Positions 1 to 11,599 of a DNA stretch of 64,000 nt are shown here, piece after piece. How positions within the stretch are numbered: the stretch's first letter is position 1; each line of letters begins with the position of its first letter. The notes beneath the pieces are model-generated. The model saw only the letters and a program-made list of their open reading frames with translations, had not been told where the DNA came from and searched no databases. The position numbers and the translations under genes are program-made. This DNA is from Klebsormidium nitens (lineage: Eukaryota > Streptophyta > Klebsormidiophyceae > Klebsormidiales > Klebsormidiaceae): the NCBI GenBank assembly GCA_000708835.1, contig DF237114.1, positions 1-64,000 of the forward strand. The letters run 5' to 3'.

Positions 1-1689
1 ATCATTTTGACTGGTGTGCCGGCTTGTGTCGAACTGGCACCGCCTGGGCCCTGGGTCCTGGGCCTAGACTGGAACTGCGCAGTGCGCACTCCGCAGCCAG
101 CAGGCTGGACAGTGATGGTACTTGCTATCCGCATGCGATGTGGCGGCGCGCTCATATTGATACCGGTATCCTGTGATTTGATCTTGTGAATGATCTCGCG
201 AGGGCGCACAATATGCCAGCTACATGCGGTTAGTTCCATAGGTCAAGTTACCTTGAAGCCTTGAATTCGCCTCTAATGCGTATGTAGCAATTCTGCGGTA
301 ACCCTGGGTTTACGTAAGTCAGGAATCAGGATATTACTGTTGTTGTGTAGTTGTGTACCGCCGGGTACCGTGATACGCGATCAGCAACGTCGTACCAGCT
401 ACTCTCGTCTCCTGTCGTCTCCTGTTGCAAGAGGGGTGTCCGAGTTTCCTAGCTAGGGACAAACACTGCCGCGCAAATACGGTATATATATAGACGGCCG
501 GCCCGGCAAAACGATTTCTCCTAGGCGCAAGCTAATTCGGGTTAGGCACGTCGAGACTCGACGCCCTTAAGCGACGTTGAAAAGATGTATAATATCGATT
601 TGGAAAATGTTTTTGGGTTTTGGGGTGGGGTAATCGACGCTTCCCCTATTATTTGCTTCACGTACCATTCTTTCATTCTTTGATTCGTAGCACCCTACTA
701 GTGGCCGGTCAGCGTTTGGTTTATAGGCTTCCATGGGTGCCAGAAGAATCCTACCTATTCGTGATTCGTTAGGACTCCGGTGGTTAACATCATACCAAGC
801 CTGGGGCTACTAGTTACCTATAACGGTGTGTTGACATAAAACGCAGGTGGGTCTACAAGATTTTCTTAGAGCAGGGTCACTGCAGTAGGTGTGCACCGGG
901 TGTTTCATCACAAGAGGACGACCCCTCTCATTAGATGGAGACGAGAGTACCGTACTTGTGACAACACCTACTAGCATTGTGCCCTGAGCGTACCAGTAGG
1001 AGGTACCTAGTAGCAGCGAGATCTTGTACCTACTTTAGATTTTATTCGGATCAGTGGACTAGGGTCGCGACGAGCCTGATACATTATAAGATTCTCTACT
1101 GACATGTACCACAGCCTTACGTCGGCAGTATAAAAAAAGTACAGTAGTTGTACCGTACGTTAGAGCAAAAAGTCAGAGCACACCCTGCTGCGGAATGCGT
1201 GTACCGGCACGGTATGTGCAAAGTAGCGATCGGACCATCGACGATCCCTTGCCAGGCAGCCTCGTATTTGTCCTCGTGCCTAATACCTTGGTCTAAGTCG
1301 TGGTCTCTCTCAGGTCTCTGCTCCTGTTGACGCTGGGCTCTGCAGGTAGCTGTGCCCGGGTACGTACCAAAAGAACAAAGCAATCCCTGCTGCGGAATCT
1401 ACCGCTATGTGGAAGCTGTCAGTGGCATTCATTCGGATCATCCCTCGCCACTGGCGCAGCCTCGTCGCGATGTCCGATCCTCAATTAGGAGTCTTTGAGA
1501 CTTGCTTTTCCCACGACTGTCGATGCATATGGTATGCTGGGTTCTGCAGATTAACACACCCGCCCTCAATGGGAGCGCCACAGTCCATGAGCTAACGTAG
1601 CTTACTGAGGCATGCCGGAAAGACCGAGTAATCCCCGCAGCTGACTGATAATCTGGGGGACGAACATCGGTGATCGATCTGGTGCAGCA
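1..1689. other. No gene recognised
   Basis: No ORF here has a recognisable domain, and codon use does not look like the GC-rich exons further along. The stretch is of mixed composition, with short TA runs near 480-495. It is probably intergenic DNA upstream of the plus-strand gene whose 5' leader seems to begin near 1.7 kb. The short ORFs between 1117 and 1595 overlap each other on both strands and none is supported. Confidence 0.5.
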
Positions 1690-2341
1690 TACCTATAAAA
1701 CTCGTTGCGAAATGCCTCTGTTCTCATAACCCCAAAGAGGCAAATTCTGCATTTGAAAACCAGCTCAGTTCAAGATTGTCTCTTTGGCAGCATTGAGCTA
1801 TCCGCCAAGCTCTGCAAATCAGTCTGCAATTTCCGGCTCTGCATCTGAGAGAAGCTGTGTCGAAGGTGAGTCCAGCTGCTTTTTGGTGAGTGGGCTCCGT
1901 TAAGAGATGACATGCTCATTCAAACACCACGGGCTTAGATCTAGGCTTAGCAGATCGTGCTCTAGCTGCGCCTGGTCAAATGTTTTAGGAGTCTTCAAGC
2001 AACCTCCACTTCTGCATACTAGCGTGGTGAGAATGGTCTTATGCTTCTAACGCTTTGCTCTTGGCAATTAACGTACTTTGTTTCTTTTTTTACTTGTCCA
2101 AGGAGCCGCTTCTGTGCTTTTTCCATGGTTCAAGGGGGTTGTGATTCTCCTGACAACAGGAGAGACTGATTGGATCCAACAACCCCGGAGCTAATGGGTG
2201 CTGCTTGCATTAGTCTCTGTTCATTGAGTTAGGCAGACGTGTCTGACAGCCTTGCTAAATTCTTTTGCAGTTATTGGATTGAGTACCAGTGCTGGTGCGG
2301 CAATTGCTACCAAGATTTGCGTGGCTGCACCGGCTGCAGCA

Positions 2342-3944
2342 ATGGCGTCAGCCTTGCACTCCGGATTTCAAAGCAACGCTGCCATCCAGCTGAGGCAGAC
2401 CAGCCTTGCTGCTAGTGTAAGAGACCGCTCTCTGCCATCCCTCAATCGCATGGTACGTGGACATTGATAATATAGTTCTCATTGAAAAGGAGGCCGTACA
2501 AAAGCGGAAAAAAATAACAACAAACGTGCAGAAGTAAGATCTGCATCATTTATGTGAGGACCTAGCGACCTCCAAAAGGATCAGCGGGGCCGGGCTTGTA
2601 TCAGCTTCTTGCTGATCCTCACTTCAACAGTGCATGACTTCTTTACTTGCTACTCCATTATTTCTGGCGCAAATCTGCTCACAAAAGGCTAGCTTTACAA
2701 GACCGAGGATCGATCAATAATGCATGATGTTTGCTCTCAGAGACAAGAGTCATGTTGACTTGATCCAGGAACGGCCTCTCTGACGATACATAGGACAACT
2801 TTGACATACCAAATCATCTGATGATGCATCTATCAGTTCTACCAGTCAAGGACTTCGTTCTCTTGCCCACCAGGGAGATCTGAAGACCAATCTACAATTA
2901 ACTTCCTTTATCTAAATGATTTGTGCACTCAAATTCCCCTCCAGGTGAAGCTAGATGGAACGGCATCTCGCTTCCTTGCCACAGGACCTGCCATGCATTC
3001 CCTGAGTCCTTCAAGATTTGGTTTCCAGGTCAAGAAAAGCCGCGGCATGAGGTATGGTCTCGCACTACTACATCCTCCAGAATGAGAGGACGAGCATTTT
3101 AACTGAAGTCGGTCCTGGGAGTAAGAGCTCTTCGATGGTCAGGCCAGCAAACGAACTTTGAATACAAGTGACAATGACTCCTCTTGGAAGCAATAAATCA
3201 GAGTCGCTGCTGCTCACTAATCAACTTCACCTGGAGCTCGATTGGAATACACTGAGTCATGACCGGCTGAATCGAAGTAAGAGACACATAAGAGCAGCTA
3301 AACTTGTCAACTTGAACCTCAGCTCGAATTTCGATTCTTAGGCTGGTAGCAGAAGACTGGGATTCGTTTCTGAGCAGTTTCAATCGATTCCGGTTCCAAT
3401 CCAGAACACCACAAGGGAACTGGGATGAACCCAAAGTCTGTTCCCTGCATCTTTCTAAAGACTTATCTCAATCTTGGTTACGGCTAACCGGTGTCTGCCC
3501 TTCCACAGCCCATCCTACGGCAGAGGCGCTGCCGTTGCGCTCCTCGTTGGCGCCGCGTCCGACGATCCCACGTGGCAAACGTCCACTGTCCCGGTCAAGA
3601 TCAGCGACCCGGTCAGCGTCATCTGCATCGGGTCTTTGGTGATCAAGCTCGCCAAACCAGAGCCTCTGACCATTAGCCTTCAAGCGACCCCCGTTGAGAG
3701 CCCACCATCTGGCGACAACGCACCGGCAGAGACAGCCGTGGATGAGAAACCGGCCATTGAGTACCGCGTTCAGCTGCCGCCGGCCCCCGAGGGTACTGCC
3801 GGTTCTCCTGAGCCTCACGCCGGAGGTGGAATGCGGCCCATGTCTGCACGCCCCGTTGTACCCCCCGTCGTTGTAGGCGGCCGAGTTGACATTCACCACC
3901 CCGTACCGTGGCCCCGCCCCCGCCCCCCCCACGTCCCCCAATAG
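2342..3944 (+). CDS. Unrecognised protein with plastid-like N-terminus (3 coding exons)
   Basis: Proposed coding exons are 2342-2452, 2945-3051 and 3509-3944, giving about 217 residues. Splice phases agree (0, then 2), and each junction has GT and AG. A 5' leader intron is likely at 1866-2270 (donor GTGAGT, acceptor TTTTGCAG), so the first ATG of the mature message is at 2342. The N-terminus starts MASALHSGFQ and is rich in Ser, Ala and Arg with few acidic residues, as in chloroplast transit peptides. The third exon holds a short hydrophobic stretch (VSVICIGSLVIKLAK) and then a proline-rich, disordered tail ending in WPRPRPPHVPQ. I do not recognise the family. The exon chain is supported by phase and signals only, and the final exon could be spliced further. 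Confidence 0.5.
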
Positions 3945-5231
3945 ATACCCCAGATACCCCACTTTCTTAATCATTCTCACCCGGAGTCTGCAGTGCGCTG
4001 GCAGACCCTTCGAGGTTGCGTGCATGGCTCCTCAGCGCCCAGAATAAGAACAGTGTGGGAGACTGATCGGTGAAGGTAGCCACAATCATTAGGATCGCTT
4101 CTAGGCTTATAAGAAGTGCTCTCGCACCCAGCTTGATCTGGATAGCAAGTAGAGTATAGATAATGATCGTACCTGCAATGTCACAATATACCTATATAAT
4201 ACAGTACCCTAGATCGACTGGACATACTATCTTCATTTGACAGCACACACAATTGTCACTAGAATTAATTGTGTAATGGATTATAAGCAGAATTACAGTC
4301 TTCGCACCCAACTTGATCTTGTTAGAAAGTAGAGTACAGAATGACGATCTTACCTGCAATGTCACAGTAAACAGGACATACAGTACCCTAGATCGACTGG
4401 ACATACTATCTTCATTTGGAAGCACATCGTCACTAAAATCATCTGTGCAGTGACTAAGCGGAATCACAGTCGTTGCCAGCCAAAATCAAAGCAATCCAAC
4501 ACTCACCAACTGCCAAGTTCACCATGCGACATGCAATGAGCCCTTGGGCCCATGCTTAGGCACGGGGCCCGAACGTGCAAGTGACCGTCTCACGAGCATG
4601 TAAGTACAAACACGATACTTCTATCTATCTATCAACCATCAACGGAGATGCCCTAGCGGGAAATGATCAAATATGAACCGATCGGGCCTAGGGACAGCCT
4701 CCAGTATATATATAACTTCAATCCCCACATGAAGGTACTATACCGTTGTGCGCATAATGATCATGTGTACACCTTGAGTCCTTCAACGTGCATCAGATTC
4801 GTTAACAGGCAAGCATAGCAATGACGTGTTTGGCAAATAAGCTAGGAGAGACTGCAGCTTTGCTTCACTCAATAACCACGTCAATCTGGCGTTTGGTCGA
4901 GTGTATGAGCAATGCATATGCACCGATTTCGGAAAGGCGACCTGGTCGAAGCGTTACGTCCAAGTTCAAAAAAACGTCAAAACGTCAAAACGTCCAGCTT
5001 TTCGTTGGTTGAAGCAGCATACTAAACAATAGTCATCAAGGGAGTTCCGTCTCGTCTGTATTTCAAGCTCGCTGGCGACGTTCCGGCCCACTTTATCATA
5101 CACATAGTACAAGTACTGATCTGTCCAAGTCAGCTAGCCTAGCCCTAGCCACGCTTAATTCGCCCATCCAGCTTCGTACGAATCCAGCACACCCCTTTTC
5201 GCGCGCCCGGCGCATTCTACCGACCAACCCC
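3945..5231. other. Convergent intergenic region with a local tandem duplication
   Basis: This space lies between two convergent genes, the plus-strand gene ending at 3944 and the DUF2828 gene ending at 5232. No ORF is supported. Its only clear structure is the imperfect tandem duplication around 4.1-4.47 kb, listed separately. Around 4966-4995 there is a short run of AAACGTC repeats (AAAAAACGTCAAAACGTCAAAACGTC-like). Confidence 0.5.
4090..4475. repeat. Imperfect tandem duplication, period about 179 bp
   Basis: Two copies share a long block. The string AGATCGACTGGACATACTAT starts at 4211 and again at 4390, a 179-bp shift. The matching context runs from GCACCC...TTGATCT through ACCTGCAATGTCACA to TCTTCATTT. 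A partial third copy follows: ATTATAAGCAGAATTACAGT at about 4274 resembles CTAAGCGGAATCACAGT at about 4455. The copies have diverged by scattered substitutions and small indels, so the duplication is not recent. No coding potential is seen. Confidence 0.8.
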
Positions 5232-8200
5232 TCAGTCCACGACCGCGAGCTTCTCATACTCGGGCCCCGCCACCGCCCGGTTCATAACGCTCACCGGATC
5301 CACCCCCCCCGGCTCGCCCACAAACAATCTCAGCAGATTCTTCGAGAACCCGGAGACTAGAGCCACCCCCTTCTGGCCCGCGGTCACGGGGGTGCTCGCG
5401 CCGTTGCACAGTTTCCAGACCACGATTTCGGGGGGGGCGCCGTACCCCCCCGCCGCGAACTTGCGCTCGATTTCCATGTAGTCCGTCTGGTAGGACTGGG
5501 CCGATGCCGCGTCGAATTCCATGGCGGAGAAGACGTAAAGGCGGCGCACCATCGCCTCGGGGGGGAGCTTGGCCGCGCGCGCGAGCGCCAGGATGTTGTC
5601 GAACACCTGCAAATACGGAGGACGTCAGAGCCGGAATTTACAAGACTCCAGCATGATTGCATCCAAAGAGCTTGGTGAGACGTCACTTGTGATGGTCCTA
5701 CGCTTGAGTCGGAGTTTGTACGACCAAAGAACTCAAAATCCCAATACAGAGTCTCTCCGTGCCAGTCGATGGTCGTAACAAGACCATCAACGAGAAGAAG
5801 GCTGTGCTGCCATGATGGGTGAGTAGGTTTCGACGTAGTAGATTGACGACTTCCAGAGAGTGCTCTAAACCTCTCAAATACAACGCCGATTTGTCTTAGC
5901 ATAACTTCCCAAAGCTTCAACTTCGCCGTTTAGAATTGTTGCTGAGATGTGCAGAACGAGTGAGCTACAATGCAATTCAAGCGACACGGACTGACGACAA
6001 GGAGACCTTTTGTCTACGTGATTCTTTTGTCCCAATTCTGTGACGAAAGGAAAGCTTGTTAGCCTGAGGACCGCTCCTCGACAACTCCACATCAAACCTC
6101 GTGCCGATGACAGTTCTCGTCGGGCGAAATTGTTATTCTGGTGGTTTCAGAAGCAAGTTTTCGGAGGCATTTGTCGTAGAAACGTTACCTTCTGGAAGCC
6201 GGCACCCCCGCCCGCGGCCGCGTCCCCCACGAACGCGTGCCGCTCCTTGACCGTCTTCCCCTTCAGCGCGTGCATCTGGGGAAGCGCACCAAACGTGATG
6301 ACCTGTCCCTTCCACGGCCCCTCCGCCAGCTCCGACACAAACTGCGCGAGCGCGACAGCCGCCTGCGCGGCCGCGCCGCGCACCGACCCGCTGATGTCGC
6401 ACACCGCCAGGCAGCTGGTGAGCGGCTTGGCCGAGCCCGCGCGCGCGCCGCTGCCCCGCCACTGAAGCTCCGCCACGTGGCGCGCCCCCCACCCGAACCC
6501 CGTGACGGCGGCCCGCAGCACCTCGTGCGGCGGCAGCGCCGCGCGCGCGACACCCGCCTTGCCCGCGCTGACGTCGGCGAGGAACTTCTTGAAGCGCGCC
6601 TTGTCGCGTTTGAGGAAGAAGCGCGCGTTGGCACGCATGCACGCGGCCGGCACGCGCTTGTAGTCGAGCTCGGCCCACCGCCCCGCCGCCACGTAAACCT
6701 CCGGAACCCCGAGCGCGGCGCGGAGGGGCGTCAGCACCTCTTTCCGCAACCGGTCCCGGGCCCTGCAATCGAAATAGGAGAGAAGATGTGCACTTCGCTT
6801 CGCCTATTTCAAAGAATTCGATGAAGCAACAGCTAGGACGAGAAGAGACACGATCAGTAAGATAGAACCTCTAGAACAACTGCTGAGACGAAAAGAGATA
6901 CGATCCTAGAAAGAAACAAAAATGTAAGGAAGTACGCGGATTCGAAAGCGAGGAGCGAACTGAGGCCACTTAAAGATAACAGAACTTGCAAGACCCGACG
7001 AGAGATCCGAAACCGGCACGGGGTCGTCAGCCTGATGTGCAAAGCCGTTGCTTCATTGTTTCGTATTCCACATCGGCGGGAGATTGGCGTTTGTGCTGAC
7101 TCTGAGAAGTCTTACCTGCTGACGTAAAGCGCATCCGGGAGTTCCCCGTCTTCCTGATCTGCCCGGGGGAACATCCGCCTTGCGATGGTCTCGCACAGCA
7201 GCGTCTGCCGGTCGTAGCTGCCGTCCAGACTGGGCGCCCACTTCGCCGCGAGGCTGACGTCACGCGCGCGGCCGGCCGCGAGGCTCTCGAGGTCCCGCGC
7301 GAGCTGCCGCGCGAAGACGTCCGCCACCGCGTCGTGCAGCGCGCGGTAGCTCCCGTTGTACGCGTACGCGCGCACCGCGCGCTCCGCGGCCGCGAACTCG
7401 CGCTCCTTGCGCGCCGTGCGCGCCTGCGCGCCGCGCGCGCCTGCGCGCTCGCGGCCTTGTCCTTTTTCAGCTGCGCGGCGACGCGCTCCTCGCGCGGTCG
7501 GAGCGTGCCCTCGCGCTTCGCGCGCCGCGCGGCTTCGCCCTTCCGGGGGTTCCACCGGCTCCCCCTCGAGTTTCGCTGACGATAGGAACGGCTTTGGGGG
7601 CCGTATCCAAAAACGTCTTCATCATAGTCAACCGGATAGCCTTCCCCCCACCGGGGAGAGAAGACTCCCGCGTCTTTGAGCTCCTGCGAGCTGAGCTTGG
7701 CATCCGCGCGCGCCTTGGCGGCTGCGCGCGCCGCGTCGTGGGTCGCCTTCCGCCGCGCGCGCAAGGCCGTCCCCTCGGGTCCCTCCAGGACTCTGCAGAA
7801 AGAAAGGATGCGAAATGGTGAGAAGCTGCCGGGTAATTATCCACGTGCTGCTCTGTGTTTACTTATTTTGAAACTTTGGTCTGCTGTCTGCTGTACGAAC
7901 TTTTCATGGGCTGTTTATATTGTTCTCGTGAAATTAAAAGCAGAACCAACTTGACTTATCGCAATTTCGAGTCAGAAGGGCCTGGACAAGAACGGATGGA
8001 GGGGCTTGCTTTTTTGGGAAAGGAAATAATATAATGCCTTGAGCATCAATCTTGCAGGCGATCGTCAACCCTGTAGACGGTCCAAAACAAAACATGGTTT
8101 CCGGGTAGACCCCCATCGGGTTTACAAGGGCCCGAATTCTCGTGTGAATTAGACAAATATACGGAAACGCTTTCCGTCTGGAAGATCAGCTTTTCATTCA

Positions 8201-9230
8201 AGATACCAGATCGCTGCTTTTGGTAATGCGCTAAAAGTACCTTCGCTTCGTCAAAGGCCTCCGCAGATGGTTCAGACGTTTTCGCTCTCACCTTTGCAAC
8301 GGTTCTCGGATTCAACTCAGGACAACTTACCTTCAATTTCGCACCAACAGCGGAAGAGAAAATATGGAAAAGACCGGGCGCTGCCATTATGCTCTTTCTG
8401 CCGAAAAACCTTTTGAAAAGCTAACCATTGAATGCAATCCGTTGATCACCTCGAAACTCAAACTTTGAAGCTGCAAAGGCGTCAGACCGTTACCTGAGCA
8501 CGATTTCTAGCAGGTCCTTGTAGTACCCAAAGCGCGCAACATGGCCCAGGTTCGTCAGCAGCGTCCCCGGGTGCTTCTCCGCCAGCCACAGCGCCCCGGT
8601 GTAAAACCCCTCCCGCTCACACTTCCCGGTTCCTCTTACCCCCCTGAGCTGGAAAAGGAGCTTCAGCGCCAGCAGGGAGTCCTCTTTCCACGCTGCTTCC
8701 AGCAGCTGGCGCAATCTTTCCGGGGGGGTGTCGGGGAGAATCTGGAAGAAGAAGTCCAGGCAAAGATTGCCGGAGCTCGTGTAGGTCCAGGAGCGGTTCT
8801 GAGTGTGGCCCATGGGGGGGGCCTGGACGCCCGCCTTGAGCGCACCCCCGGAAAGCATCCCCAGGAAAGGGTTGCCGGCAGCAATATCGCCACCCCCCTG
8901 GGACGGATCTGCTGACGTGGCAGCAGCTTCTTCCTCCTTGCGTTTCCGCCATTCCGCCAGGCCCTTGGGGCCGCAGAGGGAGGGGGTGGCGGAAGGGGCG
9001 ACGACGGGGAGGCTGCTCTTGATCGCCATGGCCGGAACCTGAGCGGAGCTTGAGCGGAACCTGAGCGGAACCTGCTTGAGAAACGCTAGCGATTGACGAA
9101 AAGTGAAGCGCTTGGTAAGCGGCGGAAGAAAGCTGGAGGAAGCCAGCAAAGATGGCTGCGAATGGGTTGAGCTTTGCGGCGGGGAAAGGAAGCTGGAGAA
9201 TGAAGATGCTTGCAAAAGCACGGATGCCAT
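5232..9230 (-). CDS. DUF2828 / von Willebrand A-like protein (plant PIRSF015417 type), 4 exons
   Basis: Proposed exons are 9230-8494, 7792-7116, 6762-6189 and 5606-5232, about 787 residues. Plant DUF2828 hallmarks occur in order: PPMGHTQN, GNLCLDFFFQILPDTPPERL, LFQLRGVRGTGK, FYTGALWLAEKHP, FGYYKDLLEIVLR, SLAAKWAPSLDGSYDR, LLCETIARRMF, VLTPLRAALGVPEVY, AVCDISGSV, EGPWKGQVITF, VFSAMEFDAA, GQKGVALVSGFSKNLLRLF. CDISGSV carries the DxSGS metal-binding (MIDAS) motif of vWA folds. Junction phases fit the family alignment. ATG 9230 has a strong context (AAAATGGC). In-frame ATGs at 9284 and 9030 are alternatives. The N-terminus is Ser-rich and could be a transit peptide. Exon 2 needs a frame change near 7430 (see findings). 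The molecular role of the family is not established. Confidence 0.9.
7415..7450 (-). other. Apparent frameshift in a GC-only stretch of DUF2828 exon 2
   Basis: Upstream of this spot the correct frame reads VLEGPEGTALRARRK down to AQLKKDKAASAQ. Downstream, the frame carrying KEREFAAAERAVRAYAYN and SLAAKWAPSLDG is shifted by one base. The switch falls inside an almost pure G/C run (about 7417-7448), with no room for an ordinary intron. A sequencing or assembly indel is the simplest explanation. A true mutation is possible. Confidence 0.7.
7793..8493 (-). other. First intron of the DUF2828 gene (701 bp)
   Basis: The donor (CTCAG then GTAACG at 8493) and the acceptor (TTTCTGCAG ending at 7793) join phase 2 to phase 2 and recreate EIVLRVLEGPEG, as the family needs. 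A 113-codon ORF inside it (8387-8046, minus) is not required by the gene and has no recognisable domain. Confidence 0.75.
9034..9077 (+). repeat. Short tandem repeat inside the DUF2828 N-terminal coding region
   Basis: Four near-copies of a unit of 10-12 bases (GAGCGGAACCT type) lie in a row. On the minus strand they encode the stretch around QVPLRFRSSSAQVP. This is expected in a fast-evolving targeting region and may vary in length between strains. Confidence 0.6.
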
Positions 9231-9344
9231 TTTGAGGACGGCGCAGCCCCTTACCTGGGCGACGGCTGAAGTTGCAAGCATCATCAGGGAGCAGAAGGTT
9301 GCTCCAAGTACGCAACAGTCTAGCTACTCTCTAATTGTTTGATG

Positions 9345-10595
9345 TTGTTTGATGAGCTTCCTCACTTCAAGGTTGCTCTGCTCGGCACGTCACTGGGGCG
9401 TCACAGGTCACGGAGCGATCCCCCGCGGCCGGGCGCGGTCGCGTAGCTGCCGCCAGGGTTTCGCCGGGGTTTGAAGTACTGAGATTACCGTTCGATTGAT
9501 CAGTAAATTTTGTCGGTCTTCACTGTTGACCAACACAATTGCAAGCAAGAAGCCTGGGCGAAGCTCCTTTGTCCCGAGGCAAAACGGAACCTTTTCAGAG
9601 AAACCCAATAAATTGAATACTGTCGTAATCAAAGTCTATTTTGGATAGCACAGCAGATTCGGACCTTGATTGAGAAAGGCCCACGTGACAACGAGCCTCA
9701 GAATGGTGCAATTCTGGGATTCCAATCCCTAGAAGCGCGGAAGCCTGGAACTGGTTCCCTTAATTGGTTTTAGATGCTTTGTTCAACTCCTCGTCAGGGC
9801 AGCGCCGCTTTTGGTCGATGCGATGAGCAAAAGAATTTTGACGGTCGCTCAGATCCTGTCCCTCAATGCTGGACGTACGACTTAGCTGTACGACAGCCGT
9901 CTTACCATGCATATGGGCTGCAGCTTGTGACAAGACAAGGATGAACATTTCTAAAATAAGATGCTCACAGTCTTCCTCTCTAGGCTGGGCACCACTGGTC
10001 CTTTGACTATCTTGCGCCATTGAGGCTGATCCTTGTCGCGCAGTTGAACATCAAATAGCATAGCGGCCATATATCCATACATATGCTGCTGGAAAATATA
10101 TGCTGCACGAATCCGTGTCAATATTAGCAACTAAAAAACAAGCACGTATGGCCATAAGCGCACATCTAAAGGCACAAGCCCGGTTTATGTATTCGAAAAG
10201 GGATGTAAGTAGCAATACTGAACAACCCTCAACCAGCCGTGACAAGTATCGTGCACAAGTACTGCAAGCAACATTCCTTGAACAATCCATCTTCCGGTTC
10301 CAATCATCAGATAAGACTGATAATCATGCCGGAAGCGGCCATGCTCTTCAGTCTCCGATTGACAACCTCCACTTTCACGATTGACTTGTATCTGGAGAAA
10401 GCCAAGATGCTAGTAATCCCTCAGCCTTCAAATCAGTTGAACCAGCCGGTACGGGCACGCCTCGATGCATCTATTTGAAAATAAGACGACTGTACAATCT
10501 TCAAAACGCCACGCACGTTGTCTTGCTTAGACCACAGCCCGATGCCGCAGGCCTGGTTGTTCGAGTGTTTCCAATGATCGATCCTGCATATGGGG
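9345..10595. other. Intergenic region, no supported gene
   Basis: This separates two minus-strand genes, the F-box-like gene (ending at 10596) and the DUF2828 gene. The longest ATG ORF (10020-9760, minus, 86 codons) has no recognised motif and no splice context, so it is not annotated. Promoter elements for the DUF2828 gene presumably lie near 9300-9700 but none could be identified. Confidence 0.45.
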
Positions 10596-11573
10596 TTAAG
10601 CTGCACCTAAGGGCCCTTCCTCCCACTCGTACTGCGTCCAGAACGCATCAGTGTCGCCTGTTGGTGCGGGCCAACTAAAATTCCACCCGGGATGTTTCGC
10701 GCCTTCAAAAGAAAAGAATCCCAGATATGACGAGCTACTGCGATACTCTTCGGGTTCCGCACGCTGCAGAGTCCCGTACAAAAAAAGCAGCGGTGCACCC
10801 TGTTCATGAGGTGTACTCTCACGGTACGTATACCCGCCGGCACTCTGCACAGCACAAGTGCCGCACCAAAGCTGCTGATAGGTACTGTCATCGCCACGTG
10901 GCAGCTTCTTACACCCGTAGAACTCTACGCAGAAGCTTTCCTTATCAACTCGGCCGTCTGCTAACAGCACCTTGGCATAGATGTCTTGAGGCGGGATCGC
11001 TGTAACTGTCTGGAGCTGAAGATCTGCAAATCTGCCTGCACGTTTCAAACTGGCCTTCTCTTGGGCATCGTAGACACCATACGCGACTGGAAGACCGTAT
11101 ATCCTCATCAGAATCAGAACATTTCCTGCAAGCTCAAACCGTGGACGGTGGCTATAACTACGTGCTGGGCGAGAAATTTGAGCAGAGATGCAAGTAGCAC
11201 TCCCAGACTTGACGTCTGTCTCCTGCTCAAAAAGTTTTCGCTCAGGAGCTAATTGCCAAGCAGATAGGGCCTTCTTAACTCTGACCTCATGGCTCAATTT
11301 CGCTGCCAAAAGAAGCTTGTAGCCTCCCAAAGCCTCTACCTCCGCGTCTAGCCTCTTCTCAGAGTGCTTGAGCTCTTCAAAAGGGAGCTTTGGTACGCTC
11401 TCAAACACTGTTCTCAGAGGAGTGAGAAACGCCCTCTTCCAGACGTATGGCGCTTCTTTCCCCGCGCTGTAGAGAGCATTGCAGACCCACGTGGCGCGCA
11501 GCGAGGAAGGAATGTCCTGCGACGCAAGCTTGTCGAGGATCAGGACCAGGACTCCGCTGGGAAGGTGCTCCAT
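10596..11573 (-). CDS. F-box-like protein, single exon
   Basis: One uninterrupted 325-codon frame runs from an ATG at 11573 to TAA at 10596. The N-terminus MEHLPSGVLVLILDKLASQD, followed by LRATWVCNALYSAGKEAPYVWKRAFL, has the spacing of an F-box: Leu-Pro, a hydrophobic helix, then a conserved Trp about 40 residues on. F-box proteins bind SKP1 in SCF ubiquitin ligases and choose substrates through the C-terminal part. The remaining 280 residues (AGNVLILMRIYGLPVAYGVYD, FCVEFYGCKKLPRG, LWCGTCAVQSAGGYTYRE, YLGFFSFEG) match no repeat class I can name: neither kelch nor LRR is evident. They contain several Trp and Tyr residues and look globular. The single-exon structure contrasts with the intron-rich neighbours but is common for this class. 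Confidence 0.75.
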   Translation of the reverse strand: MEHLPSGVLVLILDKLASQDIPSSLRATWVCNALYSAGKEAPYVWKRAFLTPLRTVFESVPKLPFEELKHSEKRLDAEVEALGGYKLLLAAKLSHEVRVKKALSAWQLAPERKLFEQETDVKSGSATCISAQISRPARSYSHRPRFELAGNVLILMRIYGLPVAYGVYDAQEKASLKRAGRFADLQLQTVTAIPPQDIYAKVLLADGRVDKESFCVEFYGCKKLPRGDDSTYQQLWCGTCAVQSAGGYTYRESTPHEQGAPLLFLYGTLQRAEPEEYRSSSSYLGFFSFEGAKHPGWNFSWPAPTGDTDAFWTQYEWEEGPLGAA

Positions 11574-11599
11574 ACTGACCGCCCCCCAACACTACTCTG

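Noticed and set aside
6133-7844. Long overlapping Arg/Ala-rich ORFs on both strands
   Set aside because: They are shadows of the GC-rich DUF2828 exons in other frames.
8046-8387. 113-codon minus-strand ORF between DUF2828 exons
   Set aside because: Direct joining of 8494 to 7792 is in phase and restores the family motif, so this ORF lies in the intron. It has no domain of its own.
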